This document shows, piece after piece, positions 35,959 through 43,182 of a stretch of DNA of 64,000 nucleotides (position 1 is the first letter of the stretch; each line of letters begins with the position of its first letter). The notes beneath the pieces were generated by a model that saw only the letters and a list, made by a program, of their open reading frames with translations, ran no database searches and was not told where the DNA came from. The stretch is from Pseudomonadota bacterium (GTDB lineage Bacteria > Pseudomonadota > Gammaproteobacteria > Steroidobacterales > Steroidobacteraceae), in assembly GCA_021843755.1 (NCBI GenBank), contig JAKBWB010000014.1:1-64000 (forward strand). The letters run 5' to 3'. The translations under genes were made by a program, and so were the position numbers.

Positions 35959-36789
35959 ATGCGCATCGGCTTCACCAAGATGCACGGCCTCGGCAACGAC
36001 TTCGCGGTGTTCGATGCGCCGGCCGGGCCCTCGCCCCTTGCGCAGGCGCAGCTGCGCCGGCTCGCCGACCGCCACACCGGCATCGGTTTCGATCAGGCGT
36101 TGCTGCTGCAACCGCCGCAGCGAGCCGGAACGGACGCGTTTTACCGCATCTTCAACGCCGATGGATGCGAAGTGGAGCAGTGCGGCAACGGTGCGCGCTG
36201 CATTGCCGCACTGATCGCGGGGCGCGGCGGCGGGCGCGGCGGCGGCGTCACGCTCGACAGTCCGGCCGGGCTGGTGCACGCGCGCGTGCGGCCCGGCGGG
36301 CCGGTTTCGGTGGACATGGGGGCGGTGCGCTTCGAACCGGCTGCCCTGCCGTTCGATGCGCCGCAGGAGGCCGACCGCTATCGGCTCGAGGTCGAGGGCG
36401 AGGTGCTCGAGATCGGCGCGGTCTCGATCGGCAATCCCCATGCCGTGCTCCTCGTCGACTCGGTCGACACCGCGCCGGTGGCGCGCCTGGGCCCGGCGAT
36501 CGAGCATCATCGGCGCTTCCCCAAGCGGGTCAACGCCGGGTTCATGCAGGTGCTGGACCGTGCGAACGTCCGTCTGCGCGTCTACGAGCGCGGCGCCGGC
36601 GAGACGCTCGCCTGCGGCACGGGCGCATGCGCGGCGGTGGCGGTCGGACGCCGTTGGGGCCTGCTCGATCGCGACGTCAGCGTCGGCGCGCGCGGCGGCG
36701 AGCTGCTCGTCAGCTGGGGTGGTCCCGGCGAGCCCATCTGGTTGACCGGACCGGCCCAAGTGGCCTTCGAAGGTCATATCGATCTATGA
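35959..36789 (+). CDS. dapF: diaminopimelate epimerase
   Basis: 276 residues from ATG 35959 (MRIGFTKMHGLGNDF), the usual family start; an ATG four codons earlier is also open. The two catalytic cysteines are C75 in EQCGNGAR and C219 in LACGTGACAA. It interconverts LL- and meso-diaminopimelate for lysine and peptidoglycan. It opens the conserved dapF-DUF484-xerC block; the next gene begins 16 bases after the stop. Confidence 0.96.
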   Translation: MRIGFTKMHGLGNDFAVFDAPAGPSPLAQAQLRRLADRHTGIGFDQALLLQPPQRAGTDAFYRIFNADGCEVEQCGNGARCIAALIAGRGGGRGGGVTLDSPAGLVHARVRPGGPVSVDMGAVRFEPAALPFDAPQEADRYRLEVEGEVLEIGAVSIGNPHAVLLVDSVDTAPVARLGPAIEHHRRFPKRVNAGFMQVLDRANVRLRVYERGAGETLACGTGACAAVAVGRRWGLLDRDVSVGARGGELLVSWGGPGEPIWLTGPAQVAFEGHIDL

Positions 36790-36805
36790 GGAGCTGCCAC
36801 TCACC

Positions 36806-37516
36806 ATGACAACACGCGAAGCCCACGGAATCACCGCGAGCGAAGTGGACGAGGAGTCCATCGCCGCATTCCTGCAACACAACCCGGATTTCTTCGAGCG
36901 CCACCAGGGGTTGCTGCTGCGACTGCGGCTGCCGCATGCGCGCGGCGGCTCGACCATCTCGCTCGTGGAGCGTCAGATCGAGGTCATGCGCGAGAAGCAC
37001 GCGCAGCTGGAGGGCAGGCTCGCCGAGCTGCTCGCCGTAGCCCGCGCCAACGATGTCGTCGCCGACAAGCTGCACCGCTTCACGCGCCGGCTCCTGCTGG
37101 CCGGCAGTCGCGCGGATGCGATCGGGCGGATCGAGACCAGCCTGCGCGAGGACCTCGACGCCTATCACAGTGTGCTGCTGCTGGTCGGGGAATACCCGGA
37201 TCTGGCGCCGCAGCGCTTCGTGCATGGCGTGAGTCCGGAAAGCCCGGCGCTGAAGTCCTTCGAGACGCTCTTCAGCGGTGGTAAGCCGCGCTGTGGTCAG
37301 GTACGCGATTCGCACCGCGAGCTGCTGTTCGGGCCGGACTCGGCACAGATCGCCTCGGTGGCGCTCGTGCCGCTGATCGACAAGGGCGTGCCGCTCGGCC
37401 TGCTGAGCCTCGGCAGTCCCGATCGCGACCGATTCCATCCGGGCATGAGCACCGAATTCCTGGCCCGCATGGCGGACCTGATCGTCGATGCCCTGACGCT
37501 GCGCCGCGGTGCCTGA
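36806..37516 (+). CDS. DUF484 family protein
   Basis: 236 residues. Begins with the DUF484 hallmark VAxFLxxNPDFF (here SIAAFLQHNPDFFERHQGLLLRL), then a coiled-coil segment (LVERQIEVMREKHAQLEGRL), and a GAF-like C-terminal domain. The molecular role of DUF484 is unknown, but the gene is nearly always between dapF and xerC in gammaproteobacteria, as it is here. It overlaps the xerC GTG by 8 bases. Confidence 0.92.
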   Translation: MTTREAHGITASEVDEESIAAFLQHNPDFFERHQGLLLRLRLPHARGGSTISLVERQIEVMREKHAQLEGRLAELLAVARANDVVADKLHRFTRRLLLAGSRADAIGRIETSLREDLDAYHSVLLLVGEYPDLAPQRFVHGVSPESPALKSFETLFSGGKPRCGQVRDSHRELLFGPDSAQIASVALVPLIDKGVPLGLLSLGSPDRDRFHPGMSTEFLARMADLIVDALTLRRGA

Positions 37517-38492
37517 GCGCCAAGCGGTCGCGGCGGTGGCGATGAGTCCGGGGGCAAGCGACTGGCTGGAGCGGTTCCGGCGCTACCTGGCGAACGAGCG
37601 GCGTGCATCGCCGCACACTGTCTCGAGCTACCTGCGCGACCTGCGCGCGCTGAGCGCATTCTGCGATCGGGAGGGAATCCCGCAGTGGAGCGACCTCGAT
37701 GCCGTGCGGGTGCGCGTGTTCGCCGCGAAAGCGCATGCCGGCGGGCTGGCCCCGCGCAGCGTCCAGCGGCGCCTCTCGGCGGTGCGCAGCTTCTATGAGT
37801 TCCTGCTGCGCGAGGCCCAGGTGCAGCGCGAGCGGGGCGCTGCCGGCGCGGGCGGCGATCTGCGGGCGCTGCGGGGCAATCCGGCGATCGAGGTGCGCGC
37901 GCCCAAGGCCGCGCGCCGGCTTCCCGGTACCCTCGACGCGGACCAGATGGCGCGGTTGCTGGCCATCGCGGATACCACGCCCCTTGCGGTTCGCGACTGC
38001 GCCATGATGGAGCTGCTGTACTCCTCGGGACTGCGGCTCGCCGAGCTCACCGGGCTCGACCTCGAGCATCTCGATCTGTGCGACCGCACCGTGCGAGTGC
38101 TCGGCAAGGGCCGCAAGGAACGGATCGTGCCCGTCGGAGGCAAGGCCGTGCAGGCGCTCGAGCGCTGGCTGAAGCAGCGTGCGGCCTGGGCGGCCGGGGC
38201 CGAGCAGGCGCTGTTCCTCGGGCGCGGCGGCGGGCGGCTCGGCCGCCGGCAGATCGAGAAGCGCATCCTCTATTGGGCGCGCCGCCAGGGTCTGCCGCAG
38301 CACGTGTACCCGCATTTGTTCCGCCATTCCTTCGCCTCGCACCTGCTCGAATCCGGCGCCGAGCTGCGTGGTGTGCAGGAGCTGCTCGGCCATGCCGATA
38401 TCGCCACGACGCAGATATACACGCACCTTGATTTCCAGCATCTCGCCCGCATCTACGATGCGGCGCACCCGCGGGCGCGGCGCAAATCCTGA
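37509..38492 (+). CDS. xerC: tyrosine recombinase XerC
   Basis: About 327 residues from GTG 37509, overlapping DUF484; an ATG at 37542 is the alternative. SAM-like N-terminal domain (RYLANERRASPHTVSSYLRDL) and catalytic domain with the full pentad: arginine in SSGLRLAEL, lysine in GKGRKERIVP, HLFRHSF, histidine in GHADIATTQ and nucleophile Y304 in QIYTHLD. A glycine/arginine-rich insertion (EAQVQRERGAAGAGG) sits between the domains. It resolves chromosome dimers at dif with XerD. The context marks it as housekeeping XerC rather than a phage integrase. Confidence 0.94.
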   Translation: MPERQAVAAVAMSPGASDWLERFRRYLANERRASPHTVSSYLRDLRALSAFCDREGIPQWSDLDAVRVRVFAAKAHAGGLAPRSVQRRLSAVRSFYEFLLREAQVQRERGAAGAGGDLRALRGNPAIEVRAPKAARRLPGTLDADQMARLLAIADTTPLAVRDCAMMELLYSSGLRLAELTGLDLEHLDLCDRTVRVLGKGRKERIVPVGGKAVQALERWLKQRAAWAAGAEQALFLGRGGGRLGRRQIEKRILYWARRQGLPQHVYPHLFRHSFASHLLESGAELRGVQELLGHADIATTQIYTHLDFQHLARIYDAAHPRARRKS

Positions 38493-38540
38493 TGCGCGGG
38501 ATCTGGGCGATACCCGCTGACTCGACCCGGCGAGCAATTC

Positions 38541-39104
38541 ATGACTGATCGCACAGCCTTCTTCGATCCGCACGGCACGACCATCCTCGGCGTGCGCCGC
38601 AACGGCAGCGTCGCCCTCGGGGGCGACGGCCAGGTGACCCTGGGCAACACAGTGATGAAGGGCAATGCCCGCAAGGTGCGCCGCCTGTACAACGACAAGG
38701 TGCTGGCCGGCTTCGCCGGCGGCACCGCCGATGCGTTCACGCTGTTCGAGCGCTTCGAGGGCAAGCTGGAGAAATACGGCAACCTGACCCGCGCGGCCAT
38801 CGAGTTGGCCAAGGATTGGCGTGCCGACCGGTATCTGCGCCGTCTCGAGGCACTGCTGCTGGTCGGGGATCCGGACAAGCTTTTGGTGATCTCCGGGAAC
38901 GGGGACGTCATCGAGCCGGAATTCGAGGCGGCCGCCATCGGTTCCGGCGGACAGTTCGCCCTGTCGGCCGCGCGGGCGCTGCTGGCGGCCACGGAACTTC
39001 CCGCCCGCGACATTGTCCAGCGTTCACTCGAGATCGCCGCCGACATCTGCATCTATACCAACCGCAATCTGACCATCGAGGAACTGCGGCACGACGCGTC
39101 CTGA
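38541..39104 (+). CDS. hslV: ATP-dependent protease subunit HslV
   Basis: 187 residues. The mature chain starts at nucleophile threonine T13 ([14 protein letters not shown]). Further family blocks are [26 protein letters not shown] and [10 protein letters not shown]. It is a double-hexamer peptidase activated by HslU, which follows 24 bases later. Twelve residues precede the cleavage point, slightly longer than in E. coli. Confidence 0.97.
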   Translation: MTDRTAFFDPHGTTILGVRRNGSVALGGDGQVTLGNTVMKGNARKVRRLYNDKVLAGFAGGTADAFTLFERFEGKLEKYGNLTRAAIELAKDWRADRYLRRLEALLLVGDPDKLLVISGNGDVIEPEFEAAAIGSGGQFALSAARALLAATELPARDIVQRSLEIAADICIYTNRNLTIEELRHDAS

Positions 39105-39128
39105 GGGACTCGGCGGACGCCCTACATC

Positions 39129-40466
39129 ATGTCCACGCTCACTCCCCGCGAGATCGTCCAGGAGCTCGACAAGCACATCATCGGCCAGAACGCCGCCAAG
39201 CGCGCCGTCGCGATCGCGCTGCGCAACCGCTGGCGGCGCATGCAGGTGCTCGAGCCGTTGCGCCAGGAGATCACACCGAAGAACATCCTGATGATCGGAC
39301 CGACCGGGGTCGGCAAGACCGAGATCGCGCGCCGCCTGGCGCGGCTGGCGAATGCGCCGTTCGTCAAGGTCGAGGCCACGAAATTCACCGAGGTCGGTTA
39401 CGTCGGGCGCGATGTCGACTCCATCGTCAAAGAGCTGGCCGACGTCGCCGTCAAGATCACGCGCGAGCAGGAAATGGAGAAGGTGCGGCAACGCGCCGCG
39501 GCGGCCGCCGAGGAGCGTGTGCTCGATGCGCTGCTGCCCAAGCCGCGCGTGATGGGCTTCTCGACCGACGAGCCGCAGCAGCCGCGCGATGCCGAAACCC
39601 GCGAGAAATTCCGGCGCATGCTGCGTGCCGGGGAGCTCGAGGAGCGCGAGATCGAGATCGAGCTGCGCTCGCAGCCGATGGGCGTGGAGATCATGGCGCC
39701 GCCTGGCATGGAAGAGATGCAGCAGCAGCTGCAGTCGATGTTCCAGAATCTCGGCGGCAACCGCACCCGCAGCCGCAAGCTGAAGGTGCGCGAAGCGGTC
39801 AAGCTGCTGGTCGAAGACGAGGCGGCCAATCTGATCAACGAGGACGAGCTGAAGATCAAGGCCATCGAGAACGCGGAGCAGAACGGCATCGTGTTCATCG
39901 ACGAGATCGACAAGGTCACGCGCCGGCAGGAGACCATGGGCGCGGACGTGTCGCGCGAAGGCGTGCAGCGCGACCTGCTGCCGCTCGTGGAAGGCTCGAC
40001 GGTCACCACCAAGTACGGCCCGGTCAAGACCGACCACGTGCTGTTCATCGCCTCGGGGGCCTTCAGCCTCTCGAAGCCCTCGGATCTGATTCCCGAGCTG
40101 CAAGGACGCTTGCCGATCCGTGTGGAACTCGAGTCGCTGAAGGTCGAGGACTTCGTGCGTATCCTGACCGAGCCGGACGCTTCGCTCACCGCCCAATACC
40201 AGGCGCTGATGAGCACCGAGGGTGTTACGGTGCGGTTCTCCACCGATGGCGTGCAGCGCATCGCGCAGATCGCCTATCAGGTCAACGAGCGGACCGAGAA
40301 CATCGGCGCGCGCCGCCTGCACACCGTCATGGAGCGGCTGCTCGAGGCGGTCTCATACGATGCGTCGGAGCAATCAGGCTCCGAAATCAACATCGACGCG
40401 CGCTACGTCGACGAGCACCTCGGCAGTCTCGCCCAGGACGAGGATCTGACCCGCTACATCCTCTGA
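39129..40466 (+). CDS. hslU: ATP-dependent unfoldase HslU
   Basis: 445 residues. Walker A GPTGVGKT at 57-64; the GYVGRDVDS pore segment; an intermediate domain (about 110-240) rich in charged residues; Walker [11 protein letters not shown]; sensor [13 protein letters not shown]. It ends LTRYIL, the C-terminal tail that docks into HslV. It unfolds substrates for the HslV peptidase. Operon hslVU. Confidence 0.97.
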   Translation: MSTLTPREIVQELDKHIIGQNAAKRAVAIALRNRWRRMQVLEPLRQEITPKNILMIGPTGVGKTEIARRLARLANAPFVKVEATKFTEVGYVGRDVDSIVKELADVAVKITREQEMEKVRQRAAAAAEERVLDALLPKPRVMGFSTDEPQQPRDAETREKFRRMLRAGELEEREIEIELRSQPMGVEIMAPPGMEEMQQQLQSMFQNLGGNRTRSRKLKVREAVKLLVEDEAANLINEDELKIKAIENAEQNGIVFIDEIDKVTRRQETMGADVSREGVQRDLLPLVEGSTVTTKYGPVKTDHVLFIASGAFSLSKPSDLIPELQGRLPIRVELESLKVEDFVRILTEPDASLTAQYQALMSTEGVTVRFSTDGVQRIAQIAYQVNERTENIGARRLHTVMERLLEAVSYDASEQSGSEINIDARYVDEHLGSLAQDEDLTRYIL

Positions 40467-40484
40467 CCCGGGCCGCCGCGCAAA

Positions 40485-41234
40485 TCACCCCGTTTGCGGG
40501 TGATCGTGGACCCACCGGGTGAGGAAGTTGATGAGCTGGATCGTCCGCCGATCGCCGCTGGCCAGCCGCGACTCGTTGCCGTGATAGGCGAAGAACGATG
40601 GTCCAGTCTTGAAGCGCCCGTCGACGATGATCGTCGGTGTGGCGGTGATCTGATACACCGTTTGCAGTTGTCGCGCCCTGTCCAGCTCGACGTGCACGTC
40701 GAACGAGTCGTAGGCGTTGACGAAGGCGCTGCCGGAGATGCCGTGCCGCTCGGCGAAGGCCTCCTGGAGCGCCAACGTCTTTGCTTTCGTACTGCCGATC
40801 ATGACGTTCTCGTTGCCGCCGGCGGCCAGCTCCAGCCGGTGGATGGTGTTGAACGCCGTCGGGACCAGGTCATCCCGTCCCAGCGCCAGAAGCGTGTAGA
40901 ACAGCCGCGCATCCGACACCTGCAAGGGCGCCCACATGACCGGCACCTGCACGAATTGCACGTAGGCCGGTTTGGTCTTGCGCCAGGCGACGATGTGAGG
41001 CTCGAGCGCATGGCAGAACGGGCAGGCGAGATAGAAGAATTCCATGACCTGCACCTTGCCCGGGGGTGCGTTGGTGGGCTGAGCTGGGCTGAGTACCTTG
41101 TAGTTGATGCCGGCCTTCCACCGGCTGCTGACCGGCAGGTTGGCCGCCGCGGCGCGCGCGCCCGGGCCGCCGATGAGACACGCCAGCAGCGCAACCGAAA
41201 CGGCCAGCACCCCCGAATTGCGTACGACTCGCAT
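40485..41234 (-). CDS. DsbA-like thiol:disulfide oxidoreductase, periplasmic
   Basis: 249 residues. Signal peptide to about residue 29 (ACLIGGPGARA). Thioredoxin fold with helical insert; active site ACPFCHALEPH and cis-proline block ITATPTIIVDGRF. The CPFC dipeptide differs from E. coli CPHC. It lies 4 bases downstream of a paralogue, and the two share the block PAQPTNAPPGKVQVMEFF/VFW. Likely oxidises cysteines of exported proteins. A 7-base inverted repeat (40484-40504) covers its stop codon and the space to convergent hslU. Confidence 0.9.
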   Translation of the reverse strand: MRVVRNSGVLAVSVALLACLIGGPGARAAAANLPVSSRWKAGINYKVLSPAQPTNAPPGKVQVMEFFYLACPFCHALEPHIVAWRKTKPAYVQFVQVPVMWAPLQVSDARLFYTLLALGRDDLVPTAFNTIHRLELAAGGNENVMIGSTKAKTLALQEAFAERHGISGSAFVNAYDSFDVHVELDRARQLQTVYQITATPTIIVDGRFKTGPSFFAYHGNESRLASGDRRTIQLINFLTRWVHDHPQTG

Positions 41235-41238
41235 CGAC

Positions 41239-42069
41239 TTAGCTCCTTTGCAGGTGTTCGTGGTCCCACGTGGTCAGGAAGTCGATCAGCTCGATCAGCT
41301 GCTGCTCGCCGCCCGCCATGTCGGGGTTGGTCTTGTACCGGCCATCGACGATGATGGTCGGCGTGGAATCCACCTGGTAGGTCTGCTGGATCTGCTCGGC
41401 CTGCTGCAGGTGCGTGTTGACGTCGAACGAATCGTAGGCGCTGGCGAACGCCGCGGCCGAGACGCCGTTCTTCGCCGCGAACGCCTCTTGCATCCTCAAG
41501 GTGTTGCCCGGGGTGCTGCCCACCAGGATGGACTCCGAACCGGTTCGCGTCTCCAGCGCATGGATGTATTGGAACGCCTTTCCGACCAGATCGTTCCGTC
41601 CGAGGGCCTCGAGCGTATAGAAGAGGCGGGCATGCGCCTGCTGCACCGGGCCCCACATCACCGGTACGCGCACGAACTGCACGTAGGATGGCATGGTCTT
41701 GCGCCAGGCGCGGATGTAGGGCTCGAGCGCGTAGCAGTGCGGGCAGGCGAGCCAGAACACCTCCATCACCTGCACCTTCCCGGGTGGCGCGTTGGTCGGT
41801 TGCGCCGGGGAGACCACGTCGTAGTTGATGCCGGGCTGCCACTTGGGGCTGGCCGGCAGGGCCAGCGGACTGTCCGCGGCCGAGCGGATCGAGGCGGAGG
41901 CGGCGCCGCTCGAGGTGATTGGCAGCGCGGCGGCGGCGCTTGGCGAAGCGCTCGCGCTCGCAGCGTTGGTGCCATGCGGCGCGGCGCTGCTCGAGGCCGG
42001 CGGCTGGCGGGAACTGCAGGCGCACAGCGCCAGGGCGGCCACGGCGGACAAAGCGAGCTGGCGGATCAT
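41239..42069 (-). CDS. dsbA: DsbA-like lipoprotein thiol:disulfide oxidoreductase
   Basis: 276 residues. Lipoprotein signal MIRQLALSAVAALALCAC with C18 as the lipidated residue (lipobox LCAC). A low-complexity Ala/Ser/Pro linker of about 55 residues tethers the enzyme domain. Active site ACPHCYALEPY matches E. coli DsbA (CPHC), with cis-proline block VDSTPTIIVDGRY. It is the first gene of a tandem pair; the second member is 4 bases downstream. A lipid anchor on DsbA is unusual, and the pairing may separate membrane-bound and soluble oxidation. It is preceded by a cytochrome c4 remnant, as in the cc4-dsbA order of Pseudomonas. Confidence 0.9.
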   Translation of the reverse strand: MIRQLALSAVAALALCACSSRQPPASSSAAPHGTNAASASASPSAAAALPITSSGAASASIRSAADSPLALPASPKWQPGINYDVVSPAQPTNAPPGKVQVMEVFWLACPHCYALEPYIRAWRKTMPSYVQFVRVPVMWGPVQQAHARLFYTLEALGRNDLVGKAFQYIHALETRTGSESILVGSTPGNTLRMQEAFAAKNGVSAAAFASAYDSFDVNTHLQQAEQIQQTYQVDSTPTIIVDGRYKTNPDMAGGEQQLIELIDFLTTWDHEHLQRS

Positions 42070-42097
42070 GGTCTGGGCTACTCCTTCTCTGGACTGC

Positions 42098-42274
42098 CTA
42101 ACGCAAGCCCTGCACGGACGAGGCCACCGCCGGCATTTGCGCGGGGGTCAGGCGTTCGGCGATCGCGGACATGATGGGATTGCGGCGCCCGCCGGGGGTG
42201 CTCGCGGCGGCCAGTCCGGCCGCAGACGCCGCGACGACGGCTGCAGGGGCCGGGAGAACGCGTTTTTTCGCCAT
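42098..42274 (-). pseudogene. cytochrome c4 remnant (signal region plus C-terminal tail, hemes lost)
   Basis: An open frame of 58 codons. It starts MAKKRVLPAPAAVVAASAAG, like a signal peptide, then jumps to NPIMSAIAERLTPAQMPAVA and ends SVQGLR, which reads like the last helix of diheme cytochrome c4 (MMxxIAAxLSxxxxxAVAxYIQGLR, from memory). Neither CxxCH site nor the roughly 130 residues that carry them are present. Position supports the reading: engB and dsbA flank cytochrome c4 in Pseudomonas. An internal in-frame deletion would explain it. A genuine small exported protein is the alternative. Confidence 0.6.
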
Positions 42275-42334
42275 GGCTCGCTCGATTCGATTCCGACCCG
42301 ATGGTGCGAAAGCCCGGAATTGTACACTACGAGG

Positions 42335-42916
42335 ATGAGCGCATTTCCCCAAGCAAAGTTTCTGCTGAGCGCCGCGGCGGCCGCGCAATTTCCCGCCGAT
42401 CATGGCGCGGAGATCGCATTCGCCGGTCGTTCGAACGCCGGCAAGTCGAGCGCCATCAATGCGCTGGTGGGACAGCGGGCGCTCGCGCGAGCCAGCAAGA
42501 CCCCGGGACGAACCCGGCTGATCAATTTTTTCGCGCTCGGCGCCGAGGCGCGCCTGGTGGACTTGCCGGGCTACGGCTACGCCAGCGCGCCGGAGCGGGA
42601 GCGGCGCGCCTGGCCGGCGCTGATCGAAGCGCTGCGCCGGCGGAACTCGCTGCGGGGCGTGTTTCTGATCGTGGATGCGCGGCGTGGGATCGGCGAGGGG
42701 GATGCGGCGCTGCTGCAGTGGGCGGTGGGCCGGCCGGCCCACGTGCTGCTCGCGAAGTGCGACAAGCTCGCCCGCGCCGAGGGCCGCAAGGCGCTGGCGG
42801 ACGCCCGCGATGCGCTGGGCGCAGGGGCGACGGTACAGCTGTTCTCGGCGCACGGCGGCGAGGGCGTCGAGCAGGCTCGGCAGATGCTGGCCGCCTGGCT
42901 CGGGATCCACCATTAA
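42335..42916 (+). CDS. engB: ribosome biogenesis GTPase EngB (YihA/YsxC)
   Basis: 193 residues from ATG 42335. G1 motif GRSNAGKS (31-38), G2 TPGRTRLINFF, G3 DLPGYGYA, G4 in LAKCDKLAR, where the usual TKxD is AKCD. Essential GTPase for large-subunit assembly. A TACACT box ends only six bases before the ATG, with no room for a normal leader, so translation may begin on a very short or leaderless message. It is divergent from the cytochrome c4 remnant, with a minus-strand terminator overlapping its stop codon. Confidence 0.93.
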   Translation: MSAFPQAKFLLSAAAAAQFPADHGAEIAFAGRSNAGKSSAINALVGQRALARASKTPGRTRLINFFALGAEARLVDLPGYGYASAPERERRAWPALIEALRRRNSLRGVFLIVDARRGIGEGDAALLQWAVGRPAHVLLAKCDKLARAEGRKALADARDALGAGATVQLFSAHGGEGVEQARQMLAAWLGIHH

Positions 42917-42947
42917 AAGACCCCGATGGCCGCGCAGGCCACCGGGG
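42915..42947 (-). terminator. intrinsic terminator, minus strand
   Basis: Read on the minus strand: CCCCGGTGGCC, loop TGCGC, GGCCATCGGGG, then TCTTTT. The 11-pair stem has one G-U pair on this strand but an A-C mismatch on the plus strand, and the T run is only on this side, so the direction is clear. There is no minus-strand protein-coding gene upstream of it before polA, 1.7 kb away and separated by an opposing gene. Confidence 0.8.
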
Positions 42948-42993
42948 CAGACCAACCCGGCACAGGTCTCGTGTGAACCGGGTTTTGACCCGC

Positions 42994-43080
42994 TCAGGGA
43001 GGGAAGCGGGGAGTGCCGTAGCACTCGCAGAATTCGACTGGGGCCGTGCCGGGAAGTTCCGTGTGACCGAGGCTCGTCAT
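42994..43080 (-). CDS. small ORF inside the RNA candidate (28 residues)
   Basis: ATG to TGA, 28 codons, wholly within the proposed small RNA. The peptide begins MTSLGHTELPG and contains FCECYGTPRFPP, with two cysteines and several prolines. No ribosome site is visible; the ATG would lie at or very near the 5' end. Spot 42 in E. coli encodes a short peptide, so a dual-function RNA is possible, but chance ORFs of this size are common in GC-rich DNA. Confidence 0.25.
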   Translation of the reverse strand: MTSLGHTELPGTAPVEFCECYGTPRFPP

Positions 43081-43182
43081 GGCTGATATTACATACAGTT
43101 TCGCGGCGGGAAGTTCTGTCTCCAGAATCATGCCCCATGCCTCGGCCGGCAGGCCGGCGCCCCGCCTTGTATCGGAGACACC

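Larger units (their letters stand above)
42915..43085 (-). ncRNA. candidate small RNA in the polA-engB (Spot 42/ErsA) neighbourhood
   Basis: About 170 bases ending in the intrinsic terminator above. The minus strand has AT-rich TATGTAATAT as a possible -10 at 43095-43086. Next comes a pyrimidine-rich stretch (CACTCCCCGCTTCCCTCCC, about 43016-42998) able to pair with ribosome-binding sites, then a hairpin with arms AACCCGG/CCGGGTT extended by CACA/TGTG, then the terminator. In E. coli Spot 42 and in Pseudomonas ErsA are encoded between polA and engB in this orientation. Here an aldehyde dehydrogenase gene has come between. No primary-sequence homology is claimed. Confidence 0.5.

Noticed and set aside
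32512-36777. Open frame of about 1400 codons antisense to argH, algZ, algR and dapF
   Set aside because: Spans several well-identified genes on the other strand; composition is arginine/glutamine/histidine-rich shadow sequence.
37509-38492. Tyrosine recombinase as a mobile-element integrase linked to the tRNA-Arg repeats
   Set aside because: It is in the conserved dapF-DUF484-xerC context and 16 kb from the repeats, so it is housekeeping XerC.
40484-40504. Hairpin ATCACCC-CGTTTGC-GGGTGAT as a terminator between hslU and the DsbA-like gene
   Set aside because: No run of T on either side and it overlaps the coding end; not enough to call a terminator.
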